NCBI GenBank assembly: GCA_022651245.1
Contig: JALCQM010000004.1
Location: 26,308 to 90,307, forward strand
Length of the DNA: 64,000 bases
Source: Lactobacillus sp.
Lineage (GTDB): Bacteria > Bacillota > Bacilli > Lactobacillales > Lactobacillaceae
Direction: 5' to 3'
How positions within the stretch are numbered: the first letter of the stretch is position 1; each line of letters begins with the position of its first letter. A program made the position numbers and the translations under genes. Shown here piece by piece: positions 58,051 to 64,000 of the stretch. Below the pieces are notes generated by a model. The model had not been told where the DNA came from and ran no database searches. It was given only the letters and a program-made list of their open reading frames with translations.

Positions 58051-59046
58051 ATGAAACGTATGCTGGCATTGATTGCCATTTTAGTGGCATTTTTGGCGGT
58101 GGCATTCGTGACCACAGCCAAACCATCGAGTCAAAAAGCAGGCACCCCAACTGTCGGGATCTTGCAGTTGACCACCCATCCGGCCTTAGATGCGATCCAT
58201 AAGGGGATCATCAAGGGGATGAAAGATCACGGCTACACGGTGGGCAAAAACGTTAAAGTCGACTTCCAAAATGCGGAAGGTGACCAAAGTAATTTGAAGA
58301 CGATGTCCGAACGCTTCGCGAATGAAAATGCCGCGGTGATGGTCGGCATCGCCACACCGTCAGCGCAAGCCTTGGCGGATGTGACGACCAAGACGCCGAT
58401 CATCTTGGGGGCGATCACAGACCCTAAAGGCGCCAAACTGGTCAAAGATAACCAACATCCAGGCGGTAATATCACCGGGGTCTCAGATCAAGCCCCAATC
58501 CAGGCCCAGCTCGACTTGATCCACCAGTTGTTGCCGCAGGCGAAGACGTTAGGCGTGATCTCGACATCAAGCGATGATTCGGCGCAGACACAGGCGAAAA
58601 TGGTCGGTGAAATGGCGCCAAAATCTGGCTTCACCGTCAAACAGTTCACGATCAGTTCGACGAATGATTTGAACCAAGTGGCAGGGCAAATGGTGACCCA
58701 AGTCGATGCGGTCTTCGTACCGACAGATAATACGATCGCCAGTGCGATGCAAACGTTGGTCCAAGTTGCGGATACAAAGAAGATCCCGATTTTCCCGACG
58801 GTGGACACGATGGTCAAACAAGGTGGGGTCGCGACGATCGGTTTAGATCAGTTTGAGCTGGGGGTTGAAACTGGCAAAATGGTCGCGAATGTCTTGAGTG
58901 GCAAGTCGAAACCGGCCACAACGCCGATTCATTTTGAGAAAACTGGGAAGCTGATCATTAACGTCAAGCAAGCGCAAAAACTCGGCATCACGGTGCCGGC
59001 AAGCCTGATACAAAAGGCACAAAAGACTGGGGAGGTGTTCCAATGA
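58051..59046 (+). CDS. trpX: ABC transporter substrate-binding protein, TrpX type
   Basis: A 331-residue exported protein with an N-terminal signal/membrane anchor (MLALIAILVAFLAVAFVTT). GILQLTTHPALDAIHKGIIKGMKDHGY and NEGDQSNLKTM-like sequence, with GAITDPKGAKLV and GVSDQAPIQ, are typical of the family of tryptophan or aromatic amino-acid binding proteins TrpX. It is followed by overlapping permease and ATPase genes. Substrate not proven. Confidence 0.85.
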   Translation: MKRMLALIAILVAFLAVAFVTTAKPSSQKAGTPTVGILQLTTHPALDAIHKGIIKGMKDHGYTVGKNVKVDFQNAEGDQSNLKTMSERFANENAAVMVGIATPSAQALADVTTKTPIILGAITDPKGAKLVKDNQHPGGNITGVSDQAPIQAQLDLIHQLLPQAKTLGVISTSSDDSAQTQAKMVGEMAPKSGFTVKQFTISSTNDLNQVAGQMVTQVDAVFVPTDNTIASAMQTLVQVADTKKIPIFPTVDTMVKQGGVATIGLDQFELGVETGKMVANVLSGKSKPATTPIHFEKTGKLIINVKQAQKLGITVPASLIQKAQKTGEVFQ

Positions 59047-59942
59047 GCTTAGGGGTATCTGCGATCGGCCAAGGGTTGTTATACGGACTAGTCGGCGTCG
59101 GGTTATTTTTGACCTTCCGGATCTTAGACTTTCCTGATATGACCGTTGAAGGCACATTTCCGTTCGGGGCGGCCGTAGCGGTGGCCGCGATCACACACGG
59201 CATTCACCCGCTTCTGGCGACGTTGTTAGCGATGGTGGCGGGCATGCTGTCGGGGCTGGTGACAGGTTTATTGACCACCAAAGGCCACATTCCAGTCTTG
59301 CTAGCGGGCATCTTGGTGATGACCGGGCTGTTCTCGATCAATCTCAGGGTGATGGGGCGGGCGAACCTCAGCTTGTTGAACCAGCCGAACCTGTTTAACG
59401 CCCACTGGTTAAAAGCTTTGCCACCGTATTTTGATTCCGTGGTGGTCGGGGCACTCGTTGCCATCGTGGTGGTGGCGCTGTTGATCTTGTTTTTGAATAC
59501 GCAGATCGGCCAAGCCTTCATTGCTGCCGGGGATAACCCGACGATGGCGCGTAGCCTAGGAATCGATCCAGACCGGCAGATGCTGCTGGGACTGGTGGTC
59601 GGTAACGGTTTGATCGGCTTGTCAGGCGGCTTACTCGCGCAAAACAACGGGTATGCCGACGTCAACATGGGGATCGGGGTCATTGTGATTGGCTTAGCGG
59701 CGATCATCATCGGTGAAGTCGTGTTCGGTGAATTGACCCTCAGCCAGCGGCTTGTGGCCGTTGTGCTCGGGAGCATTTTGTACCGCTTCGTGTTATTGGT
59801 GGTCTTAAAGCTCGGCTTCAACGCCAATGACTTGAAAGTGATCTCGTCTGTGGTCTTGGCTTTGGCCATCATGGTGCCGCAGATCGATCACCGCCTGCGC
59901 ATTCGGCGGACTTTGCAAAATGGGGTGACGCTAGATGACTGA
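59043..59942 (+). CDS. trpY: ABC transporter permease, TrpY type
   Basis: A 299-residue protein with about nine membrane helices, overlapping trpX by four bases. FRILDFPDMTVEGTFPFGAAVAV and LGIDPDRQMLLGLVVGNGLIGLSGGLLAQNNGYADVNMGIG are strongly conserved in branched-chain-type permeases of the TrpXYZ group. Confidence 0.9.
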   Translation: MSLGVSAIGQGLLYGLVGVGLFLTFRILDFPDMTVEGTFPFGAAVAVAAITHGIHPLLATLLAMVAGMLSGLVTGLLTTKGHIPVLLAGILVMTGLFSINLRVMGRANLSLLNQPNLFNAHWLKALPPYFDSVVVGALVAIVVVALLILFLNTQIGQAFIAAGDNPTMARSLGIDPDRQMLLGLVVGNGLIGLSGGLLAQNNGYADVNMGIGVIVIGLAAIIIGEVVFGELTLSQRLVAVVLGSILYRFVLLVVLKLGFNANDLKVISSVVLALAIMVPQIDHRLRIRRTLQNGVTLDD

Positions 59943-60690
59943 ACAATTAACGTTAACGCACGTCGCGGTCAATGTTGCGGTTGATACGCACGTCAAGCCA
60001 TTGCTGCGAGACATCGACTTGAGCCTAGCGCCAGGAGATTACGTCTGCGTTTTGGGGACGAACGGGGCCGGCAAGTCGACGCTGTTCAATGCAATCACCG
60101 GCGATATTCCTTTAGCTGCAGGGAACATCACCTTGGCTGGCCATAATATTTCCCATGATAAGCCGGAAAAACGGGCGCGGCTGATCGCGCGCGTTTTCCA
60201 GGATCCCAAAATGGGGACGGCGCCGCGAATGAGCGTCGCGGAAAACTTGGCTTTAGCTTCACGTCGCGGTCAGCGGCTTACGTTAGGCTCCCGTCAGTTG
60301 CGGCAACAGATGCCTGAATTTGCTCGCTTAGCCGCACAAACGGGCAACGGCCTAGAAGACGCGTTAAACAAGCCGACCGAACAGCTTTCTGGAGGACAGC
60401 GGCAGGCGCTGAGCTTGTTGATGGCCACCTTGAAGCGGCCTGAGCTCTTGCTTTTGGATGAGCACACCGCCGCACTGGATCCAAAAACGAGTGAATCGAT
60501 CATGGCTGTAACGGATAAGCTGGTCACGCAAGAACACCTGACTTGCATGATGATCACGCATCACCTCGAAGATGCCTTGCAATACGGGAACCGGTTGATC
60601 ATCTTGTCTGCAGGTAAGATCGTTGCCGATTACGACACTGCCGCAAAGCAAAAACTCACCGCAGCAGACCTACTGGAGTACTTCGGCTAA
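59935..60690 (+). CDS. trpZ: ABC transporter ATP-binding protein, TrpZ type
   Basis: A 251-residue ATPase. Walker A GTNGAGKST (about 39-47), signature LSGGQRQALS, Walker B LLLLDEHTAALDP, and the switch histidine in MITHHLEDAL. It powers the importer formed with the two preceding genes. Three palindromic repeat units follow its stop codon. Confidence 0.93.
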   Translation: MTEQLTLTHVAVNVAVDTHVKPLLRDIDLSLAPGDYVCVLGTNGAGKSTLFNAITGDIPLAAGNITLAGHNISHDKPEKRARLIARVFQDPKMGTAPRMSVAENLALASRRGQRLTLGSRQLRQQMPEFARLAAQTGNGLEDALNKPTEQLSGGQRQALSLLMATLKRPELLLLDEHTAALDPKTSESIMAVTDKLVTQEHLTCMMITHHLEDALQYGNRLIILSAGKIVADYDTAAKQKLTAADLLEYFG

Positions 60691-61060
60691 AACAGAGCGG
60701 CGCAAAGCGGTTTTAGGGGTGTGGGTAAGAGAGTCTGGTCGTTGTGCGGCGAAGCCGTGCAGCGGCCGGGATCACTTACCCACGACCCCGTTGCTTTGCA
60801 GAGCTCGACTAAGAAACAGAGCGGCGCACCACGGTTATGGGTGACGGGCTAACAGGGCATGGTGGTGTGGGGCGTCAGCGACACGCCGCCGCGACCGGTT
60901 AGAACGTTCACCCATGTGGTGGAGAACTCGACTAAGAAACAGAGCGGCGCACCACGGTTATGGGTGACGGGCTAACAGGGCATGGTGGTGTGGGGCGTCA
61001 GCGACACGCCGCCGAGACCGGTTAGAACGCACACCCATGTGGTGGAGAGCTCGACTAGAG
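60691..61060. repeat. Three tandem 123-bp palindromic repeat units
   Basis: Units at 60691-60814, 60815-60937 and 60938-61060 begin AACAGAGCGGCGCA and end GAGCTCGACTA or close to it. Units 2 and 3 differ in only a few bases. Unit 1 has a different interior, yet forms the same fold: GCAAAGC with GCTTTGC, GGGGT with ACCCC and TGGGTAAG with CTTACCCA. Units 2 and 3 use CACCAC with GTGGTG and ATGGGTG with CACCCAT. Paired changes that keep the stem point to selection for structure. No frame in the region looks coding. Confidence 0.82.
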
Positions 61061-61108
61061 CGGCACGTGTCGTACTCCATGCCAACGCAACCAATTCAGC
61101 ACACAAAG

Positions 61109-61141
61109 AAGAGGGCAAGCCGAACACTGGCTTACCCTCTT
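61109..61141 (+). terminator. Hairpin before the SprT-like gene
   Basis: AAGAGGG-C-AAGCC (61109-61121) pairs with GGCTT-A-CCCTCTT (61129-61141). Only one T follows, so termination is uncertain. It lies 17 bases before the next start codon and could affect translation. Confidence 0.45.
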
Positions 61142-61158
61142 GTCTCGTGGAGGCAAAA

Positions 61159-61608
61159 ATGACAAATCAAGAATTACAACAGTTAGTGGAAGAAGTCTCG
61201 GTGGCATCATTTCACCGCCCGTTTGAAAATCACGCCACATTCAACGCACGACTACGAACGACAGGAGGCCGTTTTCTCTTGAAGACCCAGGCGTTGGATT
61301 TTAATCCCCACTTGTTTGAAGCGGTGTCGCGGGCAGAACAAGTCGGCGTGATCAAGCATGAATTGTGTCATTATCACTTATATCGCCAGCATCTTGGCTA
61401 CCAACATCGCGATGCCGACTTTAAGCGCCTGCTAGCTTCTGTTGGCGGGTCGCGGTTTGCGCCAGCGTTGCCACGGCAGGCGAAGTACGTGTACCAATGC
61501 CAAACGTGTGGCCAACAATATCCGCGCCAGCGGCAATTGAACGTGCGCCGTTACGCTTGCGGCCGCTGTGGTGGGAAGTTACGCTTGGTGCCGCAAAGGA
61601 CGCGTTAA
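61159..61608 (+). CDS. SprT-like metal-binding protein
   Basis: A 149-residue protein from ATG 61159 behind GTGGAGGC. The zinc-protease motif HELCH is at 67-71 in GVIKHELCHYHLY. A C-terminal zinc ribbon (CQTCGQQ and CGRCGGK) follows. Bacterial SprT-like proteins are of unknown role; related eukaryotic Spartan cleaves DNA-bound proteins. Its end overlaps the opposing acetyltransferase gene by 30 bases. Confidence 0.9.
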   Translation: MTNQELQQLVEEVSVASFHRPFENHATFNARLRTTGGRFLLKTQALDFNPHLFEAVSRAEQVGVIKHELCHYHLYRQHLGYQHRDADFKRLLASVGGSRFAPALPRQAKYVYQCQTCGQQYPRQRQLNVRRYACGRCGGKLRLVPQRTR

Positions 61609-62055
61609 AGTTAGCTGTTGTGGGGTGAAGCCGGCCTGGTGGTAGAATTGACGTGCTGATGTGTCTGCCGCCAGTACGTTGAGCTGCACGAATTCGCACT
61701 CATGGGCGGCCGCCCAGGCATCGACGCCTTGCATCAAGGCTTGACCATGTCCCTGGTGGCGATAGTCAGGGAGAAGGTATAAGTCCACGCACAAGGCGAA
61801 GCGATGCGGGACCGCTTCTGGTTCAGTGCCTGTGGTGGCAGCGACGACGAGTGCAAAGCCGAGCACTTGGGAGGCTTTAGTGGCCACTAAAACGGTGCTT
61901 TGCTCGTCTAAAATATAGTCGTAGAAGTCATCGGCGTTATCTTGGCGGCGGGGTTGGATCACGGTCGGGGCCAAAGCGGCCATTTCCACGGTCAATTGGC
62001 GGTATAATTCTGCGATTCGTGGGGCTTCTGCAGGGGTTGCGGGTCTGATGGACAT
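61579..62055 (-). CDS. GNAT-family N-acetyltransferase
   Basis: A 158-residue protein on the minus strand. The acetyl-CoA site is seen in DLYLLPDYRHQGHGQALMQGV (the Q/R-x-x-G-x-G/A motif), with strands VLGFALVVAAT and FVQLNVLAADTSARQFYHQAGF. Substrate unknown. Confidence 0.9.
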   Translation of the reverse strand: MSIRPATPAEAPRIAELYRQLTVEMAALAPTVIQPRRQDNADDFYDYILDEQSTVLVATKASQVLGFALVVAATTGTEPEAVPHRFALCVDLYLLPDYRHQGHGQALMQGVDAWAAAHECEFVQLNVLAADTSARQFYHQAGFTPQQLTLTRPLRHQA

Positions 62056-62111
62056 GTTATCACTTCCTTTTGACGTATAAGCTTATTGTAGCAGTAAAAT
62101 TAAGAAAAGCG

Positions 62112-62140
62112 ATTGACGTACCCCGCCATGGCTGGTATAG
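62112..62140 (+). promoter_or_regulatory. Promoter of the tRNA-Leu gene
   Basis: TTGACG (62112-62117), 17 bases, TATAGT (62135-62140) with an upstream TGG extension. About 25 bases before the tRNA. Confidence 0.8.
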
Positions 62141-62165
62141 TATTTCTTGTGCTTGATAACGACAT

Positions 62166-62250
62166 GCGGGTATGGCGGAATTGGTAGACGCGCAAGATTA
62201 AGGATCTTGTGGGCATTTAGCCCGTGAAGGTTCGAGTCCTTTTACCCGCA
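62166..62250 (+). tRNA. tRNA-Leu (anticodon AAG)
   Basis: Acceptor GCGGGTA pairs with TACCCGC. The anticodon arm CAAGA-TTAAGGA-TCTTG gives anticodon AAG. A long variable arm (TGGGCATTTAGCCCG) and the T loop GGTTCGAGTCC are present. CCA is not encoded. The long variable arm confirms a class II tRNA. Confidence 0.95.
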
Positions 62251-62257
62251 TTAGACG

Positions 62258-62290
62258 AACTCCTCAGCCATTATGGTTGAGGAGTTTTTG
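62258..62290 (+). terminator. Terminator after tRNA-Leu
   Basis: AACTCCTCAGCCA (62258-62270) pairs with TGGTTGAGGAGTT (62274-62286), then TTTG. Confidence 0.85.
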
Positions 62291-62308
62291 TTAGTTGGAG
62301 GAAAAACT

Positions 62309-63181
62309 ATGACACAAAAGCCGTTGATCGGTCACCTGGCGGCTGCCGTCACCGTTTTCATCTGGGGGACGACATTCATTGCGACTAAGGTCTTGTTACG
62401 GCATTTCGGGCCGGTAGAGATCTTACTGACACGCTTTGTGATCGGCTACGTTGCGTTATTGATCATGCGTCCTGGGCGGGTACACCTCGCCCATCCCCGG
62501 CAAGAATGGTGGTTTGTGGGCGCAGGTGCCAGCGGGATCACGCTATATTATTTACTGGAAAATTTGGCCTTAGCACACACAACGGCAAGTAACGTCGGCA
62601 TCATCGTGACGATTTCACCGTTTTTGACCGCGTTATTGGCGCAGCTTTGGCTACACGCACCCAAGCCCAGTCGGTGGTTTTACTTTGGGTTTGTCCTGGC
62701 GATCAGCGGGGTGATCTTGATCAGCTATCGTGGTGGGGCAACCATGCATGGTAACCTAATGGGCGACGTCTTGGCCGTCTTGGCCGCCTGTGCTTGGGCG
62801 GTGTACTCGATTTTGACCACTAAGATCGGTGAGCTGTCCTTGAATCTGATACAGTCAACACGACACGTGTTTTTCTATGGTATCGTGTTGATGCTCCCTA
62901 TTATGGCAGGCTTCGGGTTTCACATCGATTATCAACAGCTCGTGCAGCCGCAGACCTTGGCCAACTTTTTGTATCTAGGTATTGGTGCTTGTGCTGTGTG
63001 CTTTGTGACTTGGAACCTCGCTGTTAAGCGGCTGGGAACTGTACGCAGTAGTGTGTATATTTACGTCGTTCCGGTGATCACGTTAGTCTTTTCGGTATGG
63101 TTGTTACATGAGCCAATGACGCCCTTGATCTTTAGCGGGGCCGTGTTAACACTGCTCGGCTTGTGGTTATCAAGCCGTTAA
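62309..63181 (+). CDS. EamA/DMT-family transporter
   Basis: A 290-residue protein with ten membrane helices in two EamA repeats, from ATG 62309 behind TTGGAGG. The first repeat starts GHLAAAVTVFIWGTTFIATK and the second near GDVLAVLAACAWAVYSILTTK. It probably exports an amino acid or other metabolite. A longer frame would start inside the tRNA terminator and is rejected. Confidence 0.92.
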   Translation: MTQKPLIGHLAAAVTVFIWGTTFIATKVLLRHFGPVEILLTRFVIGYVALLIMRPGRVHLAHPRQEWWFVGAGASGITLYYLLENLALAHTTASNVGIIVTISPFLTALLAQLWLHAPKPSRWFYFGFVLAISGVILISYRGGATMHGNLMGDVLAVLAACAWAVYSILTTKIGELSLNLIQSTRHVFFYGIVLMLPIMAGFGFHIDYQQLVQPQTLANFLYLGIGACAVCFVTWNLAVKRLGTVRSSVYIYVVPVITLVFSVWLLHEPMTPLIFSGAVLTLLGLWLSSR

Positions 63182-63299
63182 GAAGGCAAAATTGGCGACC
63201 ACATAGTAACCAGATAAATACTTAGTCGAATGCTTGACATTTCCTAACCCACTATGCATTATATAAGTGGGGAAAATATGAATTAGGAAGTGTAAGTTG

Positions 63300-63794
63300 A
63301 TGAGACGTAAAGACCTAACAGGGCAGAAATTTGGCCGCTTGACTGTGGTCAATTATGTTGGCGCGGCAAAGAATGGGAACGCGCGCTGGTTATGTAAATG
63401 TGATTGCGGCAACGAAACCGTTGTCGATGGCTACCGCTTGCGCAAAGGCACGACGATCAGCTGTGGCTGTTACCGTCGTGAGTATATGCGTAAAGCGATT
63501 ATGGAGAATCCCAAGACTGTCGCGCAAATGGGCCAAAAGAGCCAATTTGTGCACAGCGAAGGGGTCAATCTTTCCGCTGTGACAAAATTACGCTCTAGTA
63601 ACCGTTCCGGCGTGATCGGGGTGTCGTTTGATAAGCAGTCCGCCAAGTGGAATTCGCGTTTGTATCTCAAGGGTAAGTTGGTTTTGAACAAGCAATTCGT
63701 GAATTTTGAAGATGCCGTTAATGCCCGCCATGAAGCCGAAAAAGAGTACCTGACGCCGATTCTAGAGCGCGTACAGGCTGGTAAGCAGGATTAA
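63300..63794 (+). CDS. Zinc-ribbon plus AP2-like DNA-binding protein
   Basis: A 164-residue protein from ATG 63300 behind TTAGGAAGTG. Same layout as the gene at 39702: LTGQKFGRLTVVNYVG, a zinc ribbon (CKCDCGNETVV, SCGC), and an AP2-like domain (SNRSGVIGVSFDKQSAKWN, NFEDAVNARHEAEKEYL). No HNH motif is visible. It may be a remnant of, or regulator related to, homing elements. A TTGACA box at 63234 is a possible but poorly spaced promoter. Confidence 0.8.
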   Translation: MRRKDLTGQKFGRLTVVNYVGAAKNGNARWLCKCDCGNETVVDGYRLRKGTTISCGCYRREYMRKAIMENPKTVAQMGQKSQFVHSEGVNLSAVTKLRSSNRSGVIGVSFDKQSAKWNSRLYLKGKLVLNKQFVNFEDAVNARHEAEKEYLTPILERVQAGKQD

Positions 63795-63929
63795 GGGCTT
63801 GCATTAGCAATAGGCCGAGACAAAAAACAGTTCTAGGCCACAGTTCAAAAGGCCCGCGTCCCGCGATTCGATCACTGCACTATGCCCTGTCAAGTTGACA
63901 GATGAAATAATATAAAATTTTGTCTGTTT

Positions 63930-64000
63930 CTAAGCGGCTTCACCCCAGTATTCATCTGGGGTGAGGCCGTTTCTTTGTGCCGACCGATTGTGGTGATTGA
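63930..64000 (-). CDS. Probable IS3-type transposase, C-terminal end (cut by window edge)
   Basis: The minus-strand frame ending at 63930 reads NHHNRSAQRNGLTPDEYWGE. This resembles the tail of the integrase domain in IS3-like transposases (YN-x-R-x-x-x-x-L-x-P-x-E-Y). A TGTCAAGTTGACA palindrome at 63893-63905 may be part of the element's inverted repeat. In 63795-63929 I see no gene. Confidence 0.5.
   Translation of the reverse strand, partial: NHHNRSAQRNGLTPDEYWGEAA

Noticed and set aside
60691-61060. Integron attC sites or a known IS end
   Set aside because: There is no integron integrase, no cassette genes and no typical attC core; no transposase adjoins the units.

Overview
The window looks like chromosome of a fairly GC-rich Lactobacillaceae species, probably Lacticaseibacillus-like. 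Supporting signs are a siphophage prophage resembling Lactobacillus phage A2 in layout and in its two frameshifted virion genes, a yybP-ykoY riboswitch ahead of a P-type ATPase, a thiamine pyrophosphate riboswitch, a typical lactic-acid-bacterial tRNA-Leu and a type I-E-like CRISPR repeat remnant. The species call is inference, not proof.

Positions 1 to about 40.9 kb hold most of a temperate phage genome. It runs from an integrase N-terminus (cut by the window edge) through a leftward lysogeny module (membrane-anchored protein, ImmA/IrrE-like protease, CI-like repressor), a switch region with two facing promoters, antirepressor and excisionase-like genes, a recombination and replication block (YqaJ-type exonuclease, RecT, DnaD-like initiator with 11-bp iterons inside the gene, DnaC-like loader), many small early genes and an ArpU-type late activator. 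The late operon starts with an unusual, highly structured non-coding stretch of about 430 nt, followed by HNH nuclease, terminase, portal, ClpP-type protease, HK97-fold capsid, connectors, tail tube, tail chaperones, tape measure, Dit, tail tip/receptor-binding protein, holin and GH25 endolysin. Capsid and tail-tube genes each end in the same 17-nt frameshift cassette that can add an Ig-like (Big_2) domain. The tail chaperone pair needs a +1 or -2 shift on six A residues.

From 35.2 to 40.2 kb, after the endolysin terminator and before the prophage end, lies a separate operon with its own promoter: an unknown gene, an XRE regulator, an unknown gene, an SNF2-like ATPase, a PP-loop ATPase of the PAPS-reductase family with one cysteine, a ParB-like protein and a zinc-ribbon/AP2-like protein. 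Gene overlaps suggest one functional unit. It is a lysogenic-conversion island and a candidate uncharacterised DNA-modification or anti-phage system.

From 41 kb the host chromosome follows: NAD salvage (pncB, nadE), a putative structured RNA on the minus strand, a metal-binding ABC lipoprotein or secreted binding protein with a tiny metal-homeostasis-like gene, a CoA-disulfide reductase-like flavoprotein, a nitroreductase, a manganese-riboswitch-controlled P-type ATPase, a TPP-riboswitch-controlled short-chain dehydrogenase, an Nramp-like transporter with a DapA/NanA-family aldolase and LacI regulator, a TrpXYZ-type ABC transporter, three tandem 123-bp palindromic repeats with compensatory changes, SprT-like protein, GNAT acetyltransferase, tRNA-Leu, an EamA transporter, a second zinc-ribbon/AP2 protein, and the 3' end of a probable IS3-type transposase at the right edge.
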